Assembly (NCBI RefSeq): GCF_013359695.1
Contig: NZ_JABFMU010000007.1
Span: forward strand, 62,001 to 126,000
Length of the DNA stretch: 64,000 nucleotides
Direction of reading: 5' to 3'
DNA from: Pseudomonas sp. C2B4
GTDB lineage: Bacteria > Pseudomonadota > Gammaproteobacteria > Pseudomonadales > Pseudomonadaceae
Part shown: piece by piece, positions 17,356-27,253 of the stretch
How positions within the stretch are numbered: the first letter of the stretch is position 1
How the letters are laid out: each line of letters opens with the position of its first letter
Translations under genes and position numbers: made by a program
Notes under the pieces: generated by a model
What the model was told of the DNA's origin: nothing
Database searches by the model: none
The model's input: only the letters and a program-made list of their open reading frames with translations

Positions 17356-19413
17356 ATGTTTGAATCCGCCGCTCAACCTCGCTTCTATCTCGATATCACT
17401 GGACTGCGGCACGACTTCCAGGTGCTGGCCTTCAAAGCCAACGAGTCCATCAGCCAACCTTATAAAGTCACCGTCGAGCTGGTCAGCGAGCAATCACACC
17501 TCGATCTCGAGGCGCTGTTGCACAAACCGGCATTCCTCGGCTTCGGCCCTCCTGGTGAGGGCTTGCATGGGCTGATCCAGACCTTTGCGCAGCACGAGAC
17601 GGGTCATCGACTGACGCGTTACGAGCTGACATTGGTCCCGCAGCTGGCGTATCTGGACCTGTGCAGCAACCAGCGAATATTTCAGCAGCGCAGCGTCGAG
17701 CAGATCATCACCGAAGTCCTGAACAACCACGGCATCCTGGGCGATACGTTCAGTTTTCAGTTTGGCCCGACCCCATATGCGCCGCGGGACTACTGCGTGC
17801 AGTTCAATGAAACCGACCTGGCCTTTGTCGAGCGGCTCTGTGAAGAGTCCGGTATTCACTATCACTTTCAGCACAACCCCCAGGGGCATTACCTGGTGTT
17901 CGGCGATGATCAGACCTGTTTTCGACGGTTGGCGCCTTCGACGTTTCAACAAGACAGCGGGCAGGTTGCCGAGCACCCGGTGATCAACCGCTTCAGCGTG
18001 CGACTGGCCGCCCGTACCAACGTGGTGACGCTTCGGGATTACCATTTCGAAAAACCCGATTTACGTCTCGAAGGACGCGCCAAAAGCCCGGCCGGTCCAC
18101 TTCTGGAGGACTATCGTGCACCCGGACGCTTTAGTGATGGTGGGGAAGGTAAGCGTCTGGCTGGGCGGAGTCTGGAGCGGCACCGCAGCGATTATCGGTC
18201 AGGCGAGGGCGCCAGCGATCTGGGTCAGTTGCACAGTGGTCATTTCCTCGACTTGCGCGACCATCACTGTGCCCGGTGGAATGATCTCTGGCTCCTGACC
18301 AGCGTGGAGCATGAAGGTCGACAACCCCAAGTGCTCGAGGAAGCGATGCCCGGTCAGAACCCGGCCTCGGACTTTCAGGGTTATCGCAATACCTTCACTG
18401 CGACGCCCTGGGATGCACCGTATCGGCCTCCGCTCAACCGCCCCAAACCCCGAATTTCCGGGAGTCAGACCGCCAAAGTCACCGGGCCGGTGGAAGAGGA
18501 GATTCACTGCGATCAATACGGTCGGGTCAAAGTCTGTTTTTACTGGGACCGCACTGACCTGAACACCGATAAAAGCAGTTGCTGGCTAAGAGTCTCAAGC
18601 GTCTGGGCGGGCGACGGTTACGGGGCGGTCACCATTCCCCGGGTCGGCATGGAAGTGCTGGTGACCTTTATCGATGGCGATCCTGATCGCCCATTGATTA
18701 CCGGTTGTCTGCACCACCTGGTCAACCGGGTGCCGTACGAGCTGCCCGCGAACAAGACCCGAAGCGTCTTTCGCAGTCGCAGTTCACCCAAGGGTGGCGG
18801 AGCCAATGAATTGCACATCGAAGATCGTCTCGGGCAGGAGCTGATCTACCTGCGGGCGCAGCGCGACATGGAACAGAAAATTGAAAATGACAGTCGGCTG
18901 GAAGTCGGCCGCGAACGTCGGGAAACCATCAAGGGCACCAGTACCAGTGTGTTCGAGACTGAAGAACATCGCACGACGACGGGCGACCGCAAAACCCGAC
19001 TGATGGCCAACGATTACCTGCATGTCGCGCAAAGCAGCCATACCTCTGTGGGTCAGGTGCTGGTGGCGGAGGCGGGTCAGGAAATTCATTTCAAGGCGGG
19101 GATGAAAGCGGTGTTCGACGCCAACGAGAACCTGACCTTGAGCGCGGGCGGTCACCATTTGGTGATCGGTGCGAGTGGCATCTTCAGCAGTTGTCCAATC
19201 GAAGTGGGTGGCAGTCCCACGCGGGGAACATTGGCTACAGCGCTGATGCCGGGCGCAGCCCAGGCATTGGCGTCGCCCATTGAAAGAGCGCCGGTCACAG
19301 GCGTTGTCCAACAGGCATTGATGGCGCTGGCACGGGAGCAAGGTGCAGATTTCTGCCCCATCTGCGAGGCCTGCCGCGAAGGATTCTGTTCAACCGAAGG
19401 AGCTGTCGCATGA
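17356..19413 (+). CDS. vgrG: Type VI secretion tip protein VgrG
   Basis: A 685-residue spike protein forming the trimeric tip of the type VI apparatus. The gp27-like part runs to about residue 370 (GLIQTFAQHETGHRLTRYEL, YCVQFNETDLAFVERLCEESGI), followed by the gp5 OB-fold (CDQYGRVKVCFYWDR, VGMEVLVTFIDGDPDRPLITG) and a beta-helix repeat region. The tail after residue 600 contains a cysteine cluster, CPICEACREGFC, just before the end. It overlaps the next gene by four bases (ATGA). No Hcp, PAAR, sheath or membrane complex gene is present, so this is an orphan vgrG cluster. Confidence 0.97.
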   Translation: MFESAAQPRFYLDITGLRHDFQVLAFKANESISQPYKVTVELVSEQSHLDLEALLHKPAFLGFGPPGEGLHGLIQTFAQHETGHRLTRYELTLVPQLAYLDLCSNQRIFQQRSVEQIITEVLNNHGILGDTFSFQFGPTPYAPRDYCVQFNETDLAFVERLCEESGIHYHFQHNPQGHYLVFGDDQTCFRRLAPSTFQQDSGQVAEHPVINRFSVRLAARTNVVTLRDYHFEKPDLRLEGRAKSPAGPLLEDYRAPGRFSDGGEGKRLAGRSLERHRSDYRSGEGASDLGQLHSGHFLDLRDHHCARWNDLWLLTSVEHEGRQPQVLEEAMPGQNPASDFQGYRNTFTATPWDAPYRPPLNRPKPRISGSQTAKVTGPVEEEIHCDQYGRVKVCFYWDRTDLNTDKSSCWLRVSSVWAGDGYGAVTIPRVGMEVLVTFIDGDPDRPLITGCLHHLVNRVPYELPANKTRSVFRSRSSPKGGGANELHIEDRLGQELIYLRAQRDMEQKIENDSRLEVGRERRETIKGTSTSVFETEEHRTTTGDRKTRLMANDYLHVAQSSHTSVGQVLVAEAGQEIHFKAGMKAVFDANENLTLSAGGHHLVIGASGIFSSCPIEVGGSPTRGTLATALMPGAAQALASPIERAPVTGVVQQALMALAREQGADFCPICEACREGFCSTEGAVA

Positions 19414-20276
19414 CTCACCAGCCTGTTCAGTGGATGGCGACGCAATTGCAGCTTGGCCGTAGCCTGTGCCTGATCCTTGACTCGGCAGTGGCGTCCGGGA
19501 TTCACCAGACTTTGGTAAGTCAGCTTTCGCCTGAGCACTATCAAAGTGTCTACAGCAGGACCGCCGTGGCAAGTCTGGCTGCTGACGGTCCTTATGTTTT
19601 TTTAGTGGACAGTCTGAATCCGTCAACGCTCGATGAGTCGTTCGAAGGGCTGCCCCGGGACTGGGGGTGGCTGGCAAGTATCGAGAACGGTGCACTTGAG
19701 AGGCTGCTCGAGCATTGGCGTGAACGCCTGTTCATCGGGCAACGACCGCAACAGGGGTTGTATCGCTTCCAGGATAATCGGGTGCTGGCACGCGCACTCG
19801 CACACCTGCCGGAGTCGGCGTACCCCGAATACCTCGGTCCGGTGATCAGTGCCTGTTACTGGCAGGGCGAACAATGGAGGACAGTTGAGAATCCGGCCCC
19901 TGGCCAATACCCGGTCCCCGAAACGCCGCCATGGCTGGACACACCGGCGACGGCCAGCCAGGAGCGGGAGATCCTGCTGGCCAATGTGGGTCAGTATTTG
20001 TTGGCCGAGCACAGTGAGGACCTTGCCCGGCTGCCTGCAAAGCTGTCGCCCAGAGCCTGGCTGGCGGAGCAACTCGACCTGGCAGAGCAGTGGGGATGGC
20101 AGACGCCGGAGCAACTGCGTTTTCTGGTCGTCGAGCGCTTGCGGGAGATGCATACGCCCGGGATCAAAAACTGGATTCCGCATCCTGAAGAGCCGGCGCA
20201 GGCTCATTTTGAGCGCCTGCGCGGTGAGTTGCAGTCCGAGATCAACACCAGGCCTCAGGCAGTCGGCGTGAACTAA
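19410..20276 (+). CDS. DUF4123 T6SS effector adaptor
   Basis: A 288-residue protein of the DUF4123 (Tap/TEC) family, which chaperones effectors onto VgrG. The N-terminal lobe (LCLILDSAVASG, YVFLVDSL, LERLLEHWRERLFIGQRPQQGLYRFQDNRVLARAL) is typical. Its ATG overlaps the vgrG stop, so translation is coupled. Usually the adaptor lies between vgrG and the effector; here the only effector candidate lies upstream of vgrG. Its last codons overlap the convergent mgsA by four bases. Confidence 0.9.
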   Translation: MTHQPVQWMATQLQLGRSLCLILDSAVASGIHQTLVSQLSPEHYQSVYSRTAVASLAADGPYVFLVDSLNPSTLDESFEGLPRDWGWLASIENGALERLLEHWRERLFIGQRPQQGLYRFQDNRVLARALAHLPESAYPEYLGPVISACYWQGEQWRTVENPAPGQYPVPETPPWLDTPATASQEREILLANVGQYLLAEHSEDLARLPAKLSPRAWLAEQLDLAEQWGWQTPEQLRFLVVERLREMHTPGIKNWIPHPEEPAQAHFERLRGELQSEINTRPQAVGVN

Positions 20277-20737
20277 CTCCGGCCCTGCAAATACGTCGCG
20301 TAGTCCGGAATCCGGTGCGCATGCGCCTGATCCATCAACGGGCTGCTGAGCAGGTAATCGGCGCTGCATTCATTGCACGCCACCGGGATGTTCCAGACCG
20401 CCGCGACCCGCAGCAATGCCTTGATGTCCGGGTCGTGGGGCTGCGGTTCGAACGGGTCCCAGAAGAACACCAGCAGGTCGACCCGTTGCTCGGCGATTTG
20501 TGCACCGAGCTGTTGGTCGCCGCCCAGCGGGCCGCTGATCATGCTCTCCACGGGCAGGTCGAGACGTTGTTGCAACAACAATCCCGTGGTGCCGGTGGCG
20601 ACCAGTTCATGACGGGCTAGCCGGTCTTTCTGACGTGCGGCCCAGTCGAGCAAAAACACTTTGCAGTGGTCATGGGCGACCAGGGCGATGCGCTTGCGCG
20701 CTGCCATGGTCTTTTGCGTGAAGGTGATTCCGATCAT
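20273..20737 (-). CDS. mgsA: Methylglyoxal synthase
   Basis: A 154-residue enzyme converting dihydroxyacetone phosphate to methylglyoxal and phosphate, relieving phosphosugar excess. Family motifs are ALVAHDHCKVFLLDWA (about 18-33), ATGTTG, SGPLGGDQQLGAQIAE with the catalytic aspartate, and LLVFFWDP. The start at MIGITFTQ has GGAG eight bases upstream; a start nine codons earlier is less well supported. Its neighbour is gapA, so two enzymes that draw on triose phosphates lie side by side. Confidence 0.95.
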   Translation of the reverse strand: MIGITFTQKTMAARKRIALVAHDHCKVFLLDWAARQKDRLARHELVATGTTGLLLQQRLDLPVESMISGPLGGDQQLGAQIAEQRVDLLVFFWDPFEPQPHDPDIKALLRVAAVWNIPVACNECSADYLLSSPLMDQAHAHRIPDYATYLQGRS

Positions 20738-20764
20738 CGATGGTGCTCCGCAAATGGCACGCAC

Positions 20765-20868
20765 CTGCAGGAGCGAGCTCTGCTCGCGATGAACTGTCGA
20801 ACACCGCGGGGCATCAGGTTTCCCGCGTTATCGTTAGCGATCATCGCGAGCAGAGCTCGCTCCTACAG
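20765..20868. repeat. REP doublet 5 (variant arms, inward)
   Basis: Arms read CTGCAGGAGCGAGCTCTGCTC and GAGCAGAGCTCGCTCCTACAG; the CTC insertion gives a longer central palindrome GAGCTCTGCTC. It lies in the gap between mgsA and the 3' end of gapA, both on the minus strand. Confidence 0.88.
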
Positions 20869-20878
20869 GTAGGGGGGG

Positions 20879-21880
20879 TTACTCGGCGTTACACAGCGCC
20901 AGGCAGTTATCGAGCATGCGGTTGGAGAAGCCCCATTCGTTGTCGTACCAGGCCAGCACCTTGAGCAGCTTGCCGTTGGCCTTGGTGTGGTTGGCGTCGA
21001 AGATCGACGACAGCGGGTTGTGGTTGAAGTCGCTGGAAACCAGCGGCAGGGTGTTGTAGCCGAGAATCTTCGAGTGCTGGGCGGCTTGCTTGAGCAGTTC
21101 GTTGACTTCTTCGGCCGATGCTTCGCGCTTAAGCTGCACGGTCAGGTCCACCAGGGACACGTTGATCACCGGCACGCGCACCGCCATCCCGGTCAGCTTG
21201 CCCGCCAGTTCCGGCAACACCAGGCCGACCGCTTCGGCCGCGCCGGTTTTGCTCGGGATCATGTTCTGGGTGGCCGAACGGGCGCGGTACGGGTCGGTGT
21301 GGTAAACGTCAGTCAGGTTCTGGTCGTTGGTGTAGGCATGGATGGTGGTCATCAGGCCGCTTTCGATGCCCAGTTCGCGGTGCAGCACCTGGGCCACTGG
21401 CGCCAGGCAGTTGGTGGTGCACGACGCGTTGGAAATGATCTGGTGCGACTGGCGCAGGATGTCGTGGTTGACCCCGTACACCACGGTGGCGTCGGCGCCC
21501 TTGGCCGGGGCCGAGATGATCACTTTGCGCGCGCCGGCCGTAATATGCGCGGCGGCTTTGGCCCGGTCGGTGAACAGACCGGTGCATTCGAATACCACAT
21601 CAATTTTTTCCGCGGCCCAAGGCAGGTCGGCCGGATTGCGAATGGCGCTGACCGCGATACGGTCGCCGTTGACGGTCAGGCTTTCCTGGTCATGCTGGAC
21701 ATCGGCGTCGAACGTGCCGTGAACAGTGTCGTACTTAAGCAAGTGCGCGTTGATCGCGCTGTCGCCCAAATCGTTGATGGCGACGATCTGCAAATCCTGA
21801 CGATAGCCTTGGGTATAGAGTGCGCGCAGAACGTTACGGCCAATGCGGCCAAAACCATTGATTGCGATTCGAAGAGTCAT
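20879..21880 (-). CDS. gapA: Type I glyceraldehyde-3-phosphate dehydrogenase
   Basis: A 333-residue glycolytic dehydrogenase oxidising glyceraldehyde-3-phosphate to 1,3-bisphosphoglycerate with NAD. The nucleotide-binding start [14 protein letters not shown] (7-20), the active-site [12 protein letters not shown] near residue 150-160, and [12 protein letters not shown] near the C-terminus are all intact. It is divergent from edd, with two HexR-type operators in the shared gap, the usual pattern for gap-1 in Pseudomonas. Confidence 0.97.
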   Translation of the reverse strand: MTLRIAINGFGRIGRNVLRALYTQGYRQDLQIVAINDLGDSAINAHLLKYDTVHGTFDADVQHDQESLTVNGDRIAVSAIRNPADLPWAAEKIDVVFECTGLFTDRAKAAAHITAGARKVIISAPAKGADATVVYGVNHDILRQSHQIISNASCTTNCLAPVAQVLHRELGIESGLMTTIHAYTNDQNLTDVYHTDPYRARSATQNMIPSKTGAAEAVGLVLPELAGKLTGMAVRVPVINVSLVDLTVQLKREASAEEVNELLKQAAQHSKILGYNTLPLVSSDFNHNPLSSIFDANHTKANGKLLKVLAWYDNEWGFSNRMLDNCLALCNAE

Positions 21881-21903
21881 TTATCAGCGCCGCCGTCGTT
21901 TTG

Positions 21904-21918
21904 TTGTTGGAATTACAA
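21904..21918 (-). promoter_or_regulatory. HexR operator, gapA-proximal
   Basis: TTGTTGGAATTACAA fits TTGT-N7-ACAA exactly. It is 24 bases before the gapA start, where binding would block transcription. Confidence 0.85.
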
Positions 21919-21965
21919 GATTATTCGCAAAAAAATAGAAAACAAGCCTTTTTAGTGGCAATATT

Positions 21966-21980
21966 TTGTTCAATCTACAA
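21966..21980 (+). promoter_or_regulatory. HexR operator, edd-proximal
   Basis: TTGTTCAATCTACAA again fits TTGT-N7-ACAA exactly. It lies about 120 bases before the edd ATG and 62 bases from the gapA-side operator. Confidence 0.85.
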
Positions 21981-22100
21981 CGAGCGACCTGATTCAACTG
22001 GTCCAATTGGTCAACAAAACCGTCCGTCATCCCATCGACAACGGCTCTTGATCAGCATAGACAATCAGGTCGCCACATCCGTTAGCCTGGAGTTCTACAC

Positions 22101-23927
22101 ATGCATCCCCGCGTCCTTGAGGTCACCGAACGGCTTATCGCTCGCAGTCGCGCCACGCGTGAGGCTTACCTTGCACTGATTCGCGGTGCGGCCAGCGACG
22201 GTCCGATGCGCGGCAAGCTGCAATGCGCCAACTTCGCCCACGGCGTGGCCGGTTGCGGCAGCCACGACAAGAACAGCCTGCGGATGATGAATTCCGCCAA
22301 CATCGCAATTGTTTCGTCATATAACGACATGCTCTCGGCGCACCAGCCGTATGAAGTCTTCCCTGAGCTGATCAAGAAAGCCCTGCGCGAGATCGGCTCC
22401 GTCGGCCAGTTCGCCGGCGGTACCCCAGCCATGTGCGATGGCGTGACCCAGGGCGAGCCGGGCATGGAGCTGAGCCTGCCCAGCCGTGAAGTGATCGCGT
22501 TGTCCACCGCCGTGGCGTTGTCCCACAACATGTTCGATGGCGCGCTGATGCTGGGCATCTGCGACAAGATCGTCCCGGGCCTGATGATGGGCGCGTTGCG
22601 CTTCGGTCATCTGCCGATGATTTTCGTGCCGGGCGGACCGATGGTGTCGGGCATTTCCAACAAGCAGAAAGCCGATGTGCGCCAGCGCTATGCCGAAGGC
22701 AAGGCCAGCCGCGAAGAGTTGCTGGAGTCGGAAATGAACTCCTACCACAGCCCCGGCACTTGCACCTTCTATGGCACCGCCAACACCAACCAGTTGCTGA
22801 TGGAAGTCATGGGCCTGCACTTGCCGGGCGCGTCTTTCGTCAACCCGAATACGCCGTTGCGTGACGCCCTGACCCGCGAAGCGGCGCATCAGGTGACGCG
22901 CCTGACCAAGCAGAACGGCAACTACCTGCCGATCGGCGAAATCGTCGACGAGCGTTCGATCGTCAACTCGATCGTTGCCCTGCACGCCACCGGCGGTTCG
23001 ACCAACCACACCTTGCACATGCCGGCCATCGCCATGGCGGCGGGCATCCAGTTGACCTGGCAGGACATGGCCGATCTCTCCGAGGTGGTGCCGACCCTGA
23101 GCCACGTCTACCCGAACGGCAAAGCCGACATCAACCACTTCCAGGCAGCAGGTGGAATGTCGTTCCTGATCCGCGAACTGCTGGAAGCCGGGTTGCTCCA
23201 CGAAAACGTCAACACTGTGTTGGGTCACGGCCTGAGCCGCTACACGATGGAGCCGTTCCTCGACAATGAGGAATTGGTCTGGCGCGAAGGCGTCACCGAA
23301 AGCCTCGACGAAAGCATCCTGCGCCCGGTCGCTCGCGCGTTCTCGCCAGAGGGCGGCTTGCGGGTGATGGAGGGCAATATCGGTCGCGGGGTGATGAAAG
23401 TGTCGGCCGTGGCCCTGGAAAACCAGATCGTCGAAGCACCGGCCATGGTGTTCCAGGATCAGCAGGATCTGGCCGATGCGTTCAAGGCCGGTTTGCTGGA
23501 GAAAGATTTTGTCGCCGTGATGCGCTTCCAGGGGCCGCGTTCCAACGGCATGCCGGAGTTGCACAAGATGACGCCGTTCCTCGGCGTGCTGCAGGATCGC
23601 GGCTTCAAGGTCGCCCTGGTGACCGACGGACGCATGTCCGGCGCGTCGGGGAAAATCCCGGCGGCCATTCACGTCAGTCCCGAAGCTTATGTGGGCGGCC
23701 CTTTGGCGCGGGTACAGGAGGGCGATATCATCCGCGTCGATGGCGTCAAAGGCACCCTGGAGCTTAAGGTGGACGCCGAAGAATTCGCAGCGCGCACGCC
23801 GGCCAAGGGCCTGTTGGGCAACAACATCGGCACCGGTCGCGAGCTGTTTGGTTTCATGCGCATGGCCTTCAGCTCGGCGGAGCAGGGCGCCAGCGCCTTT
23901 ACTTCTGCCCTGGAGACGCTTAATTGA
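22101..23927 (+). CDS. edd: Phosphogluconate dehydratase
   Basis: A 608-residue iron-sulfur enzyme that dehydrates 6-phosphogluconate to 2-keto-3-deoxy-6-phosphogluconate, the first committed Entner-Doudoroff step. The IlvD/Edd motifs include [20 protein letters not shown] (about 113-132), [12 protein letters not shown], and [22 protein letters not shown] near the C-terminus, with the cluster cysteines retained. It starts the operon edd-glk-gltR-gtrS; its stop overlaps the glk start. Confidence 0.97.
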   Translation: MHPRVLEVTERLIARSRATREAYLALIRGAASDGPMRGKLQCANFAHGVAGCGSHDKNSLRMMNSANIAIVSSYNDMLSAHQPYEVFPELIKKALREIGSVGQFAGGTPAMCDGVTQGEPGMELSLPSREVIALSTAVALSHNMFDGALMLGICDKIVPGLMMGALRFGHLPMIFVPGGPMVSGISNKQKADVRQRYAEGKASREELLESEMNSYHSPGTCTFYGTANTNQLLMEVMGLHLPGASFVNPNTPLRDALTREAAHQVTRLTKQNGNYLPIGEIVDERSIVNSIVALHATGGSTNHTLHMPAIAMAAGIQLTWQDMADLSEVVPTLSHVYPNGKADINHFQAAGGMSFLIRELLEAGLLHENVNTVLGHGLSRYTMEPFLDNEELVWREGVTESLDESILRPVARAFSPEGGLRVMEGNIGRGVMKVSAVALENQIVEAPAMVFQDQQDLADAFKAGLLEKDFVAVMRFQGPRSNGMPELHKMTPFLGVLQDRGFKVALVTDGRMSGASGKIPAAIHVSPEAYVGGPLARVQEGDIIRVDGVKGTLELKVDAEEFAARTPAKGLLGNNIGTGRELFGFMRMAFSSAEQGASAFTSALETLN

Positions 23928-24883
23928 AACTGGCTTTGGTCGGTGACATCGGTGGGACCAACGCACGGTTCGCGTTGTGGAAAAACCAGCAGCTGGAATC
24001 GGTCCAGGTGCTGGCGACGGCCGACCATGCCAGCCCGGAAGAGGCGATCGCCCTCTATCTGAGCGGGCTGGGCCTGGCACCGGGTTCAATCGGATCGGTG
24101 TGCCTGTCGGTGGCCGGCCCGGTGAGCGGTGACGAATTCAAGTTCACCAACAACCACTGGCGCCTGAGTCGCAAGGGTTTCTGCCAGACCTTGCAGGTGG
24201 AGCAATTGTTGCTGGTCAACGACTTCTCGGCCATGGCCCTGGGCATGACCCGTTTGCAGCCGGGCGAATTCCGCGTGGTCTGCGAAGGCACGCCGGAGCC
24301 ATTGCGTCCGGCGGTGGTGATCGGTCCCGGCACCGGGCTGGGCGTCGGTACCTTGCTCGATCTCGGCGAAGGGCGTTTTGCCGCGCTGCCGGGTGAAGGG
24401 GGGCACGTCGATTTGCCGCTGAGCAGTCCGCGTGAGACTCAGTTGTGGCAACACATCTTCAATGAGATCGGTCATGTCAGCGCTGAAACCGCGTTGAGCG
24501 GCGGCGGCTTGCCACGGGTCTATCGGGCGATCTGTGCGGTGGATGGTCACGAGCCGGTACTCGATACCCCGGAAGCGATCACCGCCGCCGGCCTGGCGGG
24601 CGACCCGATTGCCCTGGAAGTGCTCGAACAATTCTGCTGCTGGCTCGGTCGAGTGGCTGGCAACAATGTACTGACCACCGGTGCTCGCGGTGGCGTGTAC
24701 ATCGTTGGCGGCGTGATTCCGCGCTTCGCCGATTTCTTCCTCGAAAGCGGTTTCGCCCGGTGCTTTGCCGACAAGGGCTGCATGAGCGATTACTTCAAGG
24801 GGATACCGGTGTGGCTGGTGACGGCGCCGTATTCCGGGTTGGTGGGCGCGGGGGTGGCGCTGGAGCAATCAATCCCCGCTTGA
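23924..24883 (+). CDS. glk: Glucokinase
   Basis: A 319-residue ATP-dependent glucokinase of the bacterial Glk family, making glucose-6-phosphate for Zwf. The phosphate-binding [13 protein letters not shown] (8-20), [13 protein letters not shown] with the catalytic aspartate, and [11 protein letters not shown] are present. It uses a TTG start whose bases form TTGA with the edd stop, so translation is coupled. It is the second gene of the edd operon. Confidence 0.96.
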   Translation: MKLALVGDIGGTNARFALWKNQQLESVQVLATADHASPEEAIALYLSGLGLAPGSIGSVCLSVAGPVSGDEFKFTNNHWRLSRKGFCQTLQVEQLLLVNDFSAMALGMTRLQPGEFRVVCEGTPEPLRPAVVIGPGTGLGVGTLLDLGEGRFAALPGEGGHVDLPLSSPRETQLWQHIFNEIGHVSAETALSGGGLPRVYRAICAVDGHEPVLDTPEAITAAGLAGDPIALEVLEQFCCWLGRVAGNNVLTTGARGGVYIVGGVIPRFADFFLESGFARCFADKGCMSDYFKGIPVWLVTAPYSGLVGAGVALEQSIPA

Positions 24884-24896
24884 AATGCGATCAAAA

Positions 24897-24987
24897 TGTA
24901 GGAGTGAGCCTGCTCGCGATGACGGTGTGTCAGTCAACAGAACTGTTGGATGCAAGACCGCTATCGCGAGCAGGCTCGCTCCTACAG
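24897..24987. repeat. REP doublet 6 (GTAGG arms, inward)
   Basis: Arms are TGTAGGAGTGAGCCTGCTC (one T substitution) and GAGCAGGCTCGCTCCTACA. It lies inside the apparent edd-glk-gltR-gtrS operon, between glk and gltR. Confidence 0.92.
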
Positions 24988-25059
24988 TGGTTTGTGGTGT
25001 TTGTAAAAATGGTGCATCAGGCATAATCCGCCCAATTCAAACAACAAGGACGCCGCCCC

Positions 25060-25791
25060 GTGAGCTCAGTCAACAAGTCGATTTTGTTGGTCGATGACGA
25101 TCAAGAGATACGCGAGTTGCTGGACACCTACCTGACCCGCGCCGGTTTCCAGGTCCGCACCACGCCCGATGGCGCCGGCTTTCGCCAGGCCCTGAGCGAC
25201 GAGCCGAGCGATCTGGTGATCCTCGACGTGATGCTTCCGGACGAAGACGGTTTCAGTCTGTGTCGCTGGATTCGCCAGCATCCGAAGCGGGCCCAGGTGC
25301 CGATCATCATGCTCACCGCCAGCTCCGACGAGGCCGACCGGGTCATCGGCCTGGAACTGGGCGCCGACGATTACCTCGGCAAACCTTTCAGTCCCCGTGA
25401 GTTGCAGGCACGCATCAAGGCCCTGTTGCGCCGCGCCCAGTTTGGTCAGGAGCGTAATGGCGGTGAAGTGCTGGCCTTCGATGACTGGCGGCTGGACATG
25501 GTCAGCCATCGCCTGTTCCACATCGATGGAGAGGAAGTGATCCTGTCCGGCGCCGACTTCGCCTTGTTGAAACTGTTCCTCGATCATCCCCAGGAAATTC
25601 TGGATCGCGACACCATCGGCAACGCCACCCGTGGCCGCGAATTGATGCCGCTGGATCGCATCGTCGACATGGCGGTCAGTCGCCTGCGCCAGCGCCTGCG
25701 TGACACGGAAAAACCGCCACGCCTGATTCGCACCGTGCGTGGCAGCGGCTATCAATTGGCGGCCAATGTGATTGCCAGCAATGGTCACTGA
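25060..25791 (+). CDS. gltR: OmpR-family response regulator of glucose transport
   Basis: A 243-residue response regulator with a receiver domain (LLVDDDQEIRELL, phosphoacceptor aspartate in VILDVMLPDEDG, lysine in LGKPFSPREL) and a winged-helix DNA-binding domain ending RTVRGSGYQLAANV. It controls glucose uptake genes with the kinase that follows. A GTG start is used, preceded by ACAACAAGGACG. It overlaps the kinase gene by 11 bases. Confidence 0.95.
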   Translation: MSSVNKSILLVDDDQEIRELLDTYLTRAGFQVRTTPDGAGFRQALSDEPSDLVILDVMLPDEDGFSLCRWIRQHPKRAQVPIIMLTASSDEADRVIGLELGADDYLGKPFSPRELQARIKALLRRAQFGQERNGGEVLAFDDWRLDMVSHRLFHIDGEEVILSGADFALLKLFLDHPQEILDRDTIGNATRGRELMPLDRIVDMAVSRLRQRLRDTEKPPRLIRTVRGSGYQLAANVIASNGH

Positions 25792-27250
25792 GTCGCTGCG
25801 CAAGCTGGCCCGACGGGTGCCGGTGCCGCGCTCGCTGCTCGGGCGCATGTTGCTGCTGACCCTGCTGGCGGTGTTGTTCGCCCAGGCGCTGTCGAGTGTG
25901 ATCTGGGTCTCGCAATTGCGTGCCACACAGCTTGAAGGCCTGGTCACCAGCGCCCGCAGCCTTGCGCATTCGATGACCGCCAGCGTCAGTTACTTCCGCT
26001 CGTTGCCGGTGGCGTTCCGGCCGTTGGTGCTCGACCAGTTGCGCAGCATGGGCGGCACGCGGTTCGTGGTCACGCTCAACGACAAGCCCCTGGGGATGGA
26101 AGTGCTGCCGATCACGGCGCGCAAAGCGGCGGTGATCAAGGCGGTGGACGAAGTGCTGCGTCAGTCGCTGGGGCAGGACACGGATATCTCGGTCACCTTT
26201 GTCAGCCCCGAAGACCTGCGGATCTTCAATGGCGGCCTGAAACTCGATGAGTTGCCGCGCTCCTGGGCGCACTACGCGCTGACCCTGGAGCCGGTGAACC
26301 CGCCGGTGCTGGTGACGCAGATCCAGATGGCGCCCGGCGAATGGCTGTACATCGCCTCGCTGTTGCCCGAGCCCTACACCAGTCTGGAAGAACAAGGGCT
26401 GCCGGCGCAGCAGGTGTGGTTCATCGTCCTCACCAGCGGCTTCTTGCTGCTGTTCATCGGCCTGCTGGTGCACTGGCAGAGCCGGCCGCTCAAGCGTCTG
26501 GCGCGGGCGGCGCGGGACCTGTCGCTGGGTGCCGACGTGGAGCCGGTGGCCGAGGGTGGCGGCAGTGAAGTGGTGGAAGTCGGTCGCGCCTTCAACACCA
26601 TGCGCGAGCGCATCAGCCGTTACCTGACCGAACGCAGCCAATTGTTCAGCGCGATTTCCCACGACCTGCGAACGCCGATTACCCGGCTGCGGCTGCGGGT
26701 CGAATTGCTCGAAGACGAAAAACTGCAAGCCAAGTTCGGCCGTGATCTGGACGAGCTGGAGCTGCTGGTCAAGGGCGCGCTGCAATGTGTGAAAGACACC
26801 GACATCCACGAGAACATCGAGCAGGTGGATCTCAACTATGTGCTCGACTGCCTGGTGGAGCCTTATCTGGCGCCGAACGGCAACGGTCGCGTGACTCAAC
26901 AGGGGCGGGCGCTGGCCACTTATCCGGGCAAACCGCTGGCGCTCAAGCGCTGCATCGGCAACCTGATCGACAACGCCTTGAAGTACGGGCAAAACGCCCA
27001 CCTGCACATCGATGACGACGACAGTGCTTTTGTCCTGCACGTCGACGACGAGGGGCCGGGGGTTCCGGAGCAGCGGCTGGAGCAAGTGTTCGAACCGCAC
27101 TTTCGCCTGGCCGGGCAGCAGCAGGGGTATGGGTTGGGGTTGGGAATTGCGCGCAATATTGCCCACAGCCATGGCGGTGAAGTGAGTTTGCAGAATTTGC
27201 GTGAGGGTGGGTTGAGGGTGACGTTGCAGTTGCCGCGCAGTGTTGACTAG
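25781..27250 (+). CDS. gtrS: Sensor histidine kinase, partner of GltR
   Basis: A 489-residue membrane kinase with a membrane helix at about 21-43, a periplasmic sensor, a second helix near 210-230, a HAMP domain, the phosphoacceptor box FSAISHDLRTPITRLR near residue 290, and an ATPase domain with NLIDNALKYG and GYGLGLGIARNI. In P. aeruginosa GtrS senses 2-ketogluconate and 6-phosphogluconate. The ATG at 25781 was chosen; it lies within the gltR 3' end. Also called gltS in P. putida. Confidence 0.94.
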   Translation: MVTESLRKLARRVPVPRSLLGRMLLLTLLAVLFAQALSSVIWVSQLRATQLEGLVTSARSLAHSMTASVSYFRSLPVAFRPLVLDQLRSMGGTRFVVTLNDKPLGMEVLPITARKAAVIKAVDEVLRQSLGQDTDISVTFVSPEDLRIFNGGLKLDELPRSWAHYALTLEPVNPPVLVTQIQMAPGEWLYIASLLPEPYTSLEEQGLPAQQVWFIVLTSGFLLLFIGLLVHWQSRPLKRLARAARDLSLGADVEPVAEGGGSEVVEVGRAFNTMRERISRYLTERSQLFSAISHDLRTPITRLRLRVELLEDEKLQAKFGRDLDELELLVKGALQCVKDTDIHENIEQVDLNYVLDCLVEPYLAPNGNGRVTQQGRALATYPGKPLALKRCIGNLIDNALKYGQNAHLHIDDDDSAFVLHVDDEGPGVPEQRLEQVFEPHFRLAGQQQGYGLGLGIARNIAHSHGGEVSLQNLREGGLRVTLQLPRSVD

Positions 27251-27253
27251 CCT

